Assembly (NCBI RefSeq): GCF_002968835.1
Contig: NZ_PKQK01000005.1
Location: forward strand, 186,001 to 250,000
Direction: 5' to 3'
Length of the DNA: 64,000 nt
Source: Paenibacillus sp. PCH8
GTDB taxonomy: Bacteria > Bacillota > Bacilli > Paenibacillales > Paenibacillaceae
Below the pieces are notes generated by a model. That model did no database searches and had not been told where the DNA came from. It worked only from the letters and a program-made list of their open reading frames with translations. The position numbers and the translations under genes were made by a program. Shown piece after piece: positions 51,984 to 60,820 of the stretch (within the stretch, counting starts at the first letter, position 1; each line of letters opens with the position of its first letter).

Positions 51984-54401
51984 CTATTTACAAACTTCAA
52001 TTTTCGCAGTTTTTGTCGCACAGCCCTCAGCCTCAACCCTCATCTCAATACTTCCGGCCTCAGTAGGACGAATGACAGCCAAGACTCTTCCATCGTAGGT
52101 AAAGTGCGTAGAATTTACATAGCTTTCTTCATTTTTGGGATTCGCGCTCCCCAGACCCTGAAGGATTCCCGCACCATTTACGGTGACGGATACTTTCCGG
52201 TCGGCAAGGGGTTTCACCACTCCTTTATCATCCACGAGCGAAATCGTAACAAAAGCAAGGTCAGTATCATCTGCCTTAATTTGCGTGCGGTCAATCTCAA
52301 GCTGGACGTTCACTTCGCTCTCAGCCGAAACCAGGGTCATACGTCCGGTTTCCTTTCCATCCGAATAGGCGATTGCCACCACTTCGCCGTGTTGGTATAC
52401 GGTATCAAACAATGCTTTAAAGTCATGCGCTTCACCAGCGTCTGCTTTACCAACTGATTTTCCATTGATCAACAATTCAACTTCCGTCGCGTCAGAGTAT
52501 ACCTCAACCTTAACAGGCTTACCCTCAAAGCCCTCCCAGCTCCAACTGGAAACGGCGTCACTCCAGCTCCAAGGCATCATTGTAGGCTGCTCACCGTAAT
52601 GTGCAGGACGCTGAACGGCAATATAAGGCTCTTTGCGCAATCCGAAGACAATTTCACGATAATAAGAAACAGGAAGACGATGACCCGTAATGTCGATATC
52701 GCCACAATGTGCTGTCAGCCATGGAAATGCTCCGGACGCCCCAAGCCCTCGGCTGACCTCTCCATATTCAACCCTGCCAAGACCTGATTCCCCTAGATAA
52801 TCCCATCCTGTCCAAGTGAAATCACCAATGACGTGTCCATTTTCTTGCACTAACTTCCAGTTATTGGCGATATCTTTAGGGAAGGTTTCACTTCCGCAGA
52901 TCACCCGGTTCGGAAAAAATTCTTTATCAGGTACATAGCAATTGTCCGCATAGTTATATCCCGCGATATCCACCGCCGCAAAGGATTCAGCTGTTGCATT
53001 CTTAACAAATTCCAAACCTTGCACGTATTTAATCATATCGCCGGCAGAGGCCATGGCCGAATTGACATCACCTGAGGGTTGGCTGCTCATGACATCCTTC
53101 AATTTATCCATGACAGAAACAAAGCCGTTAATCGAGTTAATTACATATCTTGTGCTATCCATACGGCGAATCTTCTCTGCAAGCTTTCTGCCCCATGCCG
53201 CACCATTGGCACTCCCTGTCTCTTTGATCTCATTTCCAATGGAATACATGATCACACTCGGATGGTTAAAATCCTTATTCACCATAGCTTCGATATCCCG
53301 TTCCCACCATACAGGGAAATTCAAGGCATAATCGAAATCTGATTTCGTGTTCGTCCATATATCGAAGCTTTCATCCATGACCAGCATACCCAGACGGTCA
53401 CATGCATCCAGCATGGCCTTACTCAAAGGCTGATGCGAGCTACGAATGGCATTGAATCCGGCTTCTTTCAAAATCTCAATGCGGCGTTCCTCAGCACGGC
53501 CGATCGTGGCTGCTCCAATCACACCATTGTCATGGTGGATACAAGCTCCGCGAAGCTTTACAATTTCTCCATTGATCGATAGACCTTGTTCAGCATTTAA
53601 AGAGAGAGAACGGATTCCAAATGTACTCATCTCCTCATCCAGAATGTTGTCCCCATCCATTACTCTGCTATTGCAGGTGTATAGATACGACGTCTCTACA
53701 CTCCACAGCTTTGGCAGCTTTACCACCAGGCGCTGGCGCATTGTTGTAACTTCTCCCGCAAAAACAGTTAATGGGGAATGGTCAAAAGCTACTACGTTGC
53801 CCTCAGCATCCAGGATTTCCGTGGATATCCGGGTCGTTTGCGGATTCACACCCTCATTCTCTACAAACGTTGCCACGTTCACAATAGCATACCCGTTAGA
53901 AATTTCAGGTGTTGTAATTTGAAGGCCATCCACTTGGAAATGCACCAGATTCGCTACCATCATTTTTGTATCACGGTAGATCCCTGTTCCTGTATACCAT
54001 CGTGAATCGTCACTGCTCTTGGTAACAACTTTAATCTCATTGTCTTCCCCATATTTCAGAAATCGATCTGCTTTGATATAGAAACTGGAATACCCGTAAG
54101 GATGCTGTCCTGCGAAGTCCCCGTTGATGTAAACCATGGCGTTCATATATACACCTTCGAATTCAATGGTGATTCTCTTCTCCTTATAGGTCTCGGGTAC
54201 ATGAAATTTCTTTACATAATCGTAAGTTCCATCAGGAAAATATCCCTTTTTGCCTCCACTCACGGCATTCTCACTTCTTAACTTAGAGATCATAGCATCA
54301 TGGGGCAAAGTAACCTGCTCCGGCATTTGATCTGGAGCCATGTTAAAGAATCCACTATTCGGACCAACAGTCCAGCCCTCATTGAAAGAAACTCGAATCA
54401 T
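51984..54401 (-). CDS. Glycoside hydrolase family 2 enzyme (beta-galactosidase type)
   Basis: This 805-residue enzyme has the GH2 order: an N-terminal sugar-binding beta domain (residues 1-170, LPHDAMISKLRSENA; GVYMNAMVYINGDFAGQHPYG core), an Ig-like domain, the TIM barrel with LRGACIHHDNGVIGAA, the acid/base Glu in YSIGNEIKE, the nucleophile Glu in VICGSETFP, then WTGWDYLGE. Two further beta domains follow, the last a bacterial Ig-like (DUF4982/big) type. No signal peptide is seen, so it is cytoplasmic. The substrate may be a beta-galactoside, glucuronide or mannoside; galactosidase is the best guess. It leads the minus-strand unit with GH1. A perfect cre site lies upstream. Confidence 0.9.
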   Translation of the reverse strand: MIRVSFNEGWTVGPNSGFFNMAPDQMPEQVTLPHDAMISKLRSENAVSGGKKGYFPDGTYDYVKKFHVPETYKEKRITIEFEGVYMNAMVYINGDFAGQHPYGYSSFYIKADRFLKYGEDNEIKVVTKSSDDSRWYTGTGIYRDTKMMVANLVHFQVDGLQITTPEISNGYAIVNVATFVENEGVNPQTTRISTEILDAEGNVVAFDHSPLTVFAGEVTTMRQRLVVKLPKLWSVETSYLYTCNSRVMDGDNILDEEMSTFGIRSLSLNAEQGLSINGEIVKLRGACIHHDNGVIGAATIGRAEERRIEILKEAGFNAIRSSHQPLSKAMLDACDRLGMLVMDESFDIWTNTKSDFDYALNFPVWWERDIEAMVNKDFNHPSVIMYSIGNEIKETGSANGAAWGRKLAEKIRRMDSTRYVINSINGFVSVMDKLKDVMSSQPSGDVNSAMASAGDMIKYVQGLEFVKNATAESFAAVDIAGYNYADNCYVPDKEFFPNRVICGSETFPKDIANNWKLVQENGHVIGDFTWTGWDYLGESGLGRVEYGEVSRGLGASGAFPWLTAHCGDIDITGHRLPVSYYREIVFGLRKEPYIAVQRPAHYGEQPTMMPWSWSDAVSSWSWEGFEGKPVKVEVYSDATEVELLINGKSVGKADAGEAHDFKALFDTVYQHGEVVAIAYSDGKETGRMTLVSAESEVNVQLEIDRTQIKADDTDLAFVTISLVDDKGVVKPLADRKVSVTVNGAGILQGLGSANPKNEESYVNSTHFTYDGRVLAVIRPTEAGSIEMRVEAEGCATKTAKIEVCK

Positions 54402-54625
54402 ATTTCACAACACCTTTCGTGATTATAAACTGCATAAATAGGTACTACTGTTATTTTAGAAAACAATAACAGAAAAATATTTCATTTGTGTACCTTATAA
54501 TATATATTAGTACCACATTGAAAGCGGTTACAGATAAATCACAATATGCCATAACAATAGATAGCATTGCATATTTGTAACTTGGATTATAAGATTGTAT
54601 TATCTTTTAAAAAGGGGTATCATCT
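54402..54625. other. Divergent control region of the GH2 and AraC genes
   Basis: This AT-rich 224-base stretch must hold the promoters of both divergent genes. The only confident element is the cre site (54519-54532). No coding frame is seen. Confidence 0.6.
54519..54532. promoter_or_regulatory. CcpA cre site
   Basis: TGAAAGCGGTTACA matches the TGNAANCGNNNNCA cre pattern at every fixed position. It lies 118 bases before the GH2 start and 94 bases before the AraC start, so catabolite repression of both is expected when glucose is present. Confidence 0.72.
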
Positions 54626-55810
54626 ATGATCGACATTAACGTATTCTGTGAAAATCTATATGCTTCTTCCTATATCCCTCTTTATTTGTATAATGATATG
54701 GAATTGACTGCGAGCTACCCGGAGCAGAATCTGAATACCTTACCACCCTCCTCTTACCTGTCCAAACTGTTGGAATCAGACAAGCCGGCAACCTATACTT
54801 TGACCCGGTTCTATTCCTATTACGGATGCCTCCGGTTGAAAGACAGTAACGCCTGTCTCGTCATCGGCCCTGTCAACGACTTCCCTTATTCTTCCGATTC
54901 ACTGTTAGCCATGAGTAAGGAGTTTTCCATTGCAAAATCCGATATTGATGATTTTGCTGAGTTTTTCCGGAACATTCCTACACAGAATCTGGATAATTTC
55001 ATTAAGACACTGATATTTCTCCATTACGCATTGAACCATACCCAGCTTACTAGACAAGAGGTTGAGCATGCGGCAGGTCACCAGACAGATAAGTCCATAG
55101 ATCAGAAGTATACAGAGCGATCTTATGAGGCGAAAGAAGAAGGGCTCTTATATAACAACTATGCTATTGAACAAGAACTGGTCCGTTTCATTGAAACAGG
55201 AAATGTCGGAGGCTTAAAAAAAATTCCAAGCCGGGCCAGAAACTCAAAGTTTGGTACCATTGCTCATAACAATCTCAGACAATGGAAGAATACATTCATA
55301 GTAGCCGTCACACTATCCTCCCGTGCGGCCATAAAGGGCGGCCTCACACCCAGCCTTGCTTATCAGCTCTCCAATATATATATGCAGCAGGCGGAACGAT
55401 TAACGGATGCGGAAGATGTGAAATCACTTTTAGCCCAAGTCCAGATGGATTATACGAACCGTGTTGCTAATTCTATCGTTCCCATCACGGCAGACAAAGT
55501 TCTCCATCAGGTCGTACAATATGTCCGTGAGAATACCAACAGGAATTTAACCGTTGCTGAAATAGCTGAGTATGTAGGCTTCAGCCGCCCTTCCCTTTCA
55601 CGGAAAGTGAAAAAGGAGCTTGGCTTTGACCTGAGTACTTTTATTAAGAAATGCAAGTTAGAAGAGGCCAAGGACTTACTGGCATTTACGGATAAAAGTC
55701 TCAGTGAAATCAGTAATTATCTCAGCTTCTCAAGCCAAAGCCACTTCCAGAAATCGTTCAAAGATCAATATGGCATCCCGCCTCACGCTTACCGGAAGTC
55801 TGTGCATTAG
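54626..55810 (+). CDS. AraC-family regulator of the glycosidase cluster
   Basis: This 394-residue regulator has a C-terminal AraC-type DNA-binding domain of about 95 residues (NLTVAEIAEYVGFSRPSLSRKVKKELG and SLSEISNYLSFSSQSHFQKSFKDQYG regions, last PHAYRKS). The N-terminal 290 residues are not the usual small cupin; they are mixed helical (GPVNDFPYSSD, LYNNYAIEQELVRFIETG) and resemble the large sensor regions of Paenibacillus AraC regulators for plant polysaccharide loci. The ATG follows AAAAGGGG. It sits between GH2 and the GH3 genes and is the best candidate to activate them. No membrane segment or sensor kinase is near. Confidence 0.87.
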   Translation: MIDINVFCENLYASSYIPLYLYNDMELTASYPEQNLNTLPPSSYLSKLLESDKPATYTLTRFYSYYGCLRLKDSNACLVIGPVNDFPYSSDSLLAMSKEFSIAKSDIDDFAEFFRNIPTQNLDNFIKTLIFLHYALNHTQLTRQEVEHAAGHQTDKSIDQKYTERSYEAKEEGLLYNNYAIEQELVRFIETGNVGGLKKIPSRARNSKFGTIAHNNLRQWKNTFIVAVTLSSRAAIKGGLTPSLAYQLSNIYMQQAERLTDAEDVKSLLAQVQMDYTNRVANSIVPITADKVLHQVVQYVRENTNRNLTVAEIAEYVGFSRPSLSRKVKKELGFDLSTFIKKCKLEEAKDLLAFTDKSLSEISNYLSFSSQSHFQKSFKDQYGIPPHAYRKSVH

Positions 55811-55949
55811 AAAGTAGCAGCACAAAAAATAAGCCCATCAGGAGAAATGAGCTGCTATAGCACATTCTCCCTGCCGGGACGTTATAATATCAATCCTATT
55901 CGTTCTTTGCGTATTCCGAGAAGTTGTACCATTGCGTTATACATACGAA

Positions 55950-58236
55950 TCACTTCTCCTTCTGAGCTGAGTATTTGATGTTCATTTGCTCTAATATTTC
56001 GTTGATAGGTTGGCCATCAAGCTCTGGAACAAAGGCCGTCATGATCGATATAGGCTGGATCATTAATGCAGAGTCGTTATTTCCAAGCTGTATCCCCGCT
56101 GCAGGCGCCTCTTCCTGGACTAAGCCGATTCGCACCATTCCTTCTACCATCTTGCCAAAGTTCGCTTCCCAAACGGTTTTACCAATCGGATGACGTATAA
56201 AGTCCTTTATAGGTGTGAACATTGTGTATTCCATTCCTTCGAGGTTCTCTTTCCCTTCGATATGCAATGTGGTTTCTTGTGCAATCGAATAAGAGGAATA
56301 CCCAATTTGCACAGTGTATTCACCTGTTTCTACTGCCCAGTCTTGCGCAGCCGTGTTCCAATAAGCAAAATCCCGCTTACCCAGTGTAAAGGTCACCGTT
56401 TTCATTTCCCTTGGGTTCAGTTCAATTTTCTCAAAGCCCTTTAATTCACGTACCGGGCGGATGATCTCCCCTTTATGAGGTGCGATATATAACTGTACTA
56501 CTTCTTTCCCTGTCATACTTCCAGTGTTCGTTACGTCAACCGAGACAGTTACCGTATCATCTTCCGTCATGTTTGTTGTACTAACCCTTAGGTTACTGTA
56601 CGAAAAAGTCGTATAGGACAACCCATGACCGAATGGAAACAGCACGTCCATCTTTTTGCTCTCATAATAACGGTATCCAACAAACATCCGTTCACTGTAA
56701 TCTACTACCCCATTTTCCCCCGGAAAAAATAGATAGGAAGGGTTGTCCTCCAGACGAACCGGGAACGATTCCGGTATCCGTCCAGAGGGATTCTCCTCAC
56801 CAAACAACACCTGGACTGTTGCTTCGCCGACCGCCTGCCCCCGAGGTATACTTCGAGAATGGCTTTCGGTGCTTTAACCCATGGCATTTCCACAGGCGAG
56901 CCGTTGTGCAGCACAACAACAGTATTGGGCTGGGCAGCACTTACAGCAGCAATCAGTTCATTATGATTGTGTGGCATCCGCATGTCACCACGGTCGAAAC
57001 CTTCCGATTCCATCGAATCCGGCAATCCGGCAAAGATTACAGCAACGTCTGCATCCTTGGCTGCAGCAACTGCTTCCTGGACTAGATTCGCATCCGGCTC
57101 CAAACTGTCCAAGTGATAACCTTGAGCATAGGTTAAGTTACCAGACATGAGTTGAGCAGCAGCATCGAAAGCATTTGTAACTTTATAACTGTTAATATGA
57201 CTGGAACCACCGCCTTGATAGCGGGGCGCCTTGGCAAACGCACCTATAAATGCAATTTTTGCATTCTTCTTTAGCGGTAATACATTATTGTCGTTTTTCA
57301 AAAGCACCATTGATTCAGCTGAGATCTTACGCGCCAATGCATGGTCGCTGTCGTAATCAAAGGTAACATCTTCTTTACGGTTATCCATTGATTTAAAGAC
57401 AAGCTCCAATAAATGAATGCAGGCTCTGTCCAGTTCACTTTCGGATAGCTCACCTTCCTGCACAGCCTTTACAATCTCCTGATCTGTTTTGGTAGCTGAA
57501 GGCATTGTAAGATCGGTTCCTGCGGCCACGGCTTTGACCCGGTTGTGCGTCGCTCCCCAATCACTGACAACAAGACCCTCAAATCCCCATTCCTCACGTA
57601 ACAAATCGGTGAGGTATTGTTTGTTTTCTGTAGAGTACGTGCCGCCAATTTTATTATAAGAAGCCATAATGGTCCACGGCTGGGATTGCTTGACTACCCG
57701 TTCAAATGCCGGCAAATAGATCTCACGCATGGTACGCTCATCCATTTCAGAAGAAGCGTCCATGCGGCGGTACTCCTGATTGTTGGCGAAGAAATGCTTA
57801 AGGCTTGTGCCTACACCCTGGCTTTGAACACCATTTACAAATGCAGCACCAAGTTCTCCGGACAGCATAGGGTCTTCGCTGAAGTACTCAAAGTTACGGC
57901 CACAAAGCGGACTGCGTTTAATATTGATACCAGGTCCAAGCAGCACCTGCACATCCATCGCCTGAGCCTCTCTCCCTAAAGCCTCCCCATGCTACTCAGC
58001 AACGCTCGGTCAAAGCTGGCTGCAGTGGCACACCCTGCCGGGAAGCAGACTGCTGGCTTACTATTATTTGTACCAGGCTGATCATCAAACGTCCGTAGAC
58101 CATGAGGTCCGTCACTTGTACGGATGGAAGGGATGTTTAACCGCTCTACCGCTTTTGTCAACCAATCGTCTTTTCCGGAACACAGTCCCGCTTTTTCTTC
58201 AAGCGTCAATGTACCGACCATTTTTTCGATATTCAT
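55950..58236 (-). pseudogene. Glycoside hydrolase family 3 enzyme interrupted by two frameshifts
   Basis: Three consecutive frames encode one GH3 protein of about 763 residues. It begins at the ATG at 58236 behind GGAGG (MNIEKMVGTLTLEEKAGLCSG). The frame breaks at the GGGG run (57985-57988 on plus; SSMG continues as EALGREAQAM in the next frame), reaches the barrel with the nucleophile in VVSDWGATHNR, and breaks again at the five-G run (56838-56842; LGG continues as QAVGEATVQV). It then ends with GH3 C-terminal and FnIII domains plus a C-terminal tail. Both breaks are repaired by one added G, and no other damage is visible, so the gene is probably intact in the organism. Confidence 0.82.
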
Positions 58237-58271
58237 TCTTTTACCTCCTGATTTATACTGTTTCCCGATAC

Positions 58272-60779
58272 CTACACCAGTTCGAAAGCAACTTCCATTA
58301 CATCAACTGAATTTGAGCCAATATATAGTTTGAACTCTCCGAGCTCTGCTTCGTATCTATGATTGCCTGTGTAGTAGATCAAATCTTGCTCCGAAATTTG
58401 GAATTCTACCCTTTGACTTTGACCCGGCTCCAGCCGGATAGAGCGGAAGTTTTTAAGTTCTTTGACCGGACGAACGGTGCTGCCGTATAGATCTTGAATA
58501 TAAAGCTGTACAATTTCTTCACCGGCATAATGTCCCGTATTGGTTACTGTCACGCTCGCCTGAAGTACTTCTTTCCGGGTCATCTTTGGTAAGTCTATAT
58601 GGAGATTCGAGTATTCAAATTTGGAATAACTAAGTCCGTATCCGAACGGGTATAACGGATCATTAGGACTATCAATATATTTTGAAATATATTTCTGATC
58701 CCGAGTTGCATTCGTCACTGGACGACCAGTTTTAAAATGATTGTAATACACCGGCACTTGTCCTACGTTCTGTGGAAAGCTCATTGTGAGTTTACCAGAT
58801 GGATTGTAATCACCAAATAAAACGTCGGCTATGGCATGACCTGCCTGGGAACCCAAAAACCACGTTTCAACAATCGCATCCGTATGCTGTTCAAACCAAT
58901 TAAGCGCAAGAGGCCTGCCGTTAGTTAATACCAGAACAACTGGCTTCCCTGTGGCTACAACCGCTTCAGCCAATTTCATCTGAACCGCCGGGAGTGTAAT
59001 GTCCGTCCGCGAAGCTGCTTCTCCACTCATATCGCTGTGTTCCCCTAATGCGAGAACAATGACATCTGACTCCTTGGCCGCCATAATGGCTTCCTCGATA
59101 CCGTTCTCAATATCTGCCTCTACATCGCATCCCTGCACGTACTTCAGCTGGCTCTTATCCAACCCTTTAGCCGATATCCCTTGTAATAAGGATATGGTCT
59201 CGTAAGCATATTGGGAGAATTGCCAAGGTCCAAGCAAATCTCTACTCGCACCAAAAGGTCCGATTACTGCAACCTTTTGTTCTCTTTTCAGAGGGAGCAC
59301 TCCGTTATTTTTGAGCATGACAACCGATTTACGAGCTAATTCTCTACTCTTCTCCAAATGATCTGGATGAAAATGGAGTTGAGCTTCTTTCTCTGGCTGG
59401 ATATAACGATAGGGATCATCCATAATTCCTATTTTATATTTGTAAGTTAGAATCCGACGAACAGCGTCATTAAGTTGTTCCTCTTTAATAGTACCAGCTT
59501 CTACCAGGCGAGGGAGCTCATCAGCATACGCTCTTGTGACCATCTCAATATCCATCGTAGCATTGATGGCCATAGCCGCCGCTTCTCTTTTATCCCGGGC
59601 TGCTCCATGAATCTGTATCTCTTCCACGGAACCATAATCCGAGATTAACATTCCCTCAAATCCAAGCTCTTCACGCAGCAACTCACGAAGCAAGAATGAA
59701 TTCCCGGCCACAGGCACACCTTGATAAATATTGAAGGCATTCATCACTGAACCCGCCCCTGCCTCTATACCCGCTTGGAATGCTGGCAAATGGAAATTCC
59801 GGAGTGTTCCCTCGGATATGTCCACAGTATTGTAGTCACGTCCTCCTTCAGTCCCTCCGTAGCCAATAAAATGCTTCAGGCAAGCAATCAAGGTTTCGTC
59901 GCTAAACAAACTATCTCCTTGAAATCCCTCAACCTGAGCCTTAGCGATTTGAGCTCCAAGGTATGGATCTTCTCCCGCTCCTTCTACGACACGTCCCCAA
60001 CGTGGATCCCTGGTCAAATCAACCATAGGTCCGTGATTATAGGTATTGCCAGAAGCAGTCGCTTCCTTTGCTGCAATGGAACAAGCATCTTTAATTAATT
60101 CCATGTCCCAACTGCATGACCATGCCAGCGGAACAGGAAAAATAGTCTGAAATCCATGGATAATATCCGCGTTGAAGAATAACGGAATTTTATGAGGAGA
60201 CTGTTCTACCGCAATTTTCTGCAGCTCATATATACGCTTTAGATCAAATGCTCCAAGAATAGAGCCTGCTTTTCCTTCTGCAACTAATACTTCAGGTGGT
60301 GCAGATTCCACTTCGCCGCCAAAAGAGTGATTGGACGATAAACACTGGCTCATTTGCCCAATTTTATCTTCCAGAGACATCTTGCTTAGCAGCTTATCAA
60401 CTTCTTCTTTTATCTCCGCATCTGTTCGGGGACTTAGATCCGTTTTACGGATCATTTCCGCTAGAGCTGCGAACTCTTCAGACAGAGCGGTTCCTCTACC
60501 TTTTTCACCAATCAGCTCAATTTCTTGACCCATCATATCTAATTTTCCGGTAAAAGAGTTTTCTTCAAAATATAAATCGAACGTAAGGATACCAGGCGCA
60601 TATTTATTATGCCCCTTAGCAAAAAGATGATTTCCCTCTATAACCGTCTCATCTATCTCAACCATAGGGACGGGCTCAGACCAGACGCGGAGCTGCAATT
60701 CGTTCAGGTCCTCAATTTGAAAGATAAATTTCATATTAGCAAGTTCTGTTTCAATTTTACTGTTCCAAATTCCAATCAT
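58272..60779 (-). CDS. Glycoside hydrolase family 3 enzyme with N-terminal beta domain
   Basis: This 835-residue exo-acting beta-glucosidase or xylosidase has an unusual first part: about 95 residues with a beta-rich, lipocalin-like look (IWNSKIETELANMKFIFQIE, ILTFDLYFEENSFTGKLDMM) before the GH3 barrel begins near residue 130 (LSKMSLEDKIGQMSQ). The nucleophile Asp is in MLISDYGSVEEI; DLTRDPRWGRVVEGAGEDP precedes it. The second domain (VVMLKNNGVLPLK, NPSGKLTMSFP) and a C-terminal FnIII domain complete it. This architecture is the BglX type. The ATG at 60779 follows AGAGGGG; GTG just before is less likely. It lies 35-40 bases from both neighbouring GH3 genes, so all are one operon. Confidence 0.9.
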   Translation of the reverse strand: MIGIWNSKIETELANMKFIFQIEDLNELQLRVWSEPVPMVEIDETVIEGNHLFAKGHNKYAPGILTFDLYFEENSFTGKLDMMGQEIELIGEKGRGTALSEEFAALAEMIRKTDLSPRTDAEIKEEVDKLLSKMSLEDKIGQMSQCLSSNHSFGGEVESAPPEVLVAEGKAGSILGAFDLKRIYELQKIAVEQSPHKIPLFFNADIIHGFQTIFPVPLAWSCSWDMELIKDACSIAAKEATASGNTYNHGPMVDLTRDPRWGRVVEGAGEDPYLGAQIAKAQVEGFQGDSLFSDETLIACLKHFIGYGGTEGGRDYNTVDISEGTLRNFHLPAFQAGIEAGAGSVMNAFNIYQGVPVAGNSFLLRELLREELGFEGMLISDYGSVEEIQIHGAARDKREAAAMAINATMDIEMVTRAYADELPRLVEAGTIKEEQLNDAVRRILTYKYKIGIMDDPYRYIQPEKEAQLHFHPDHLEKSRELARKSVVMLKNNGVLPLKREQKVAVIGPFGASRDLLGPWQFSQYAYETISLLQGISAKGLDKSQLKYVQGCDVEADIENGIEEAIMAAKESDVIVLALGEHSDMSGEAASRTDITLPAVQMKLAEAVVATGKPVVLVLTNGRPLALNWFEQHTDAIVETWFLGSQAGHAIADVLFGDYNPSGKLTMSFPQNVGQVPVYYNHFKTGRPVTNATRDQKYISKYIDSPNDPLYPFGYGLSYSKFEYSNLHIDLPKMTRKEVLQASVTVTNTGHYAGEEIVQLYIQDLYGSTVRPVKELKNFRSIRLEPGQSQRVEFQISEQDLIYYTGNHRYEAELGEFKLYIGSNSVDVMEVAFELV

Positions 60780-60820
60780 CACAATACCCCTCTCTGGGCT
60801 TATCTGATAATTCCAGACTT

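Noticed and set aside
55950..58236. Reading the three GH3 fragments as separate genes
   Set aside because: They are consecutive parts of one GH3 enzyme; each junction is repaired by a single base and the internal starts have no ribosome binding sites.
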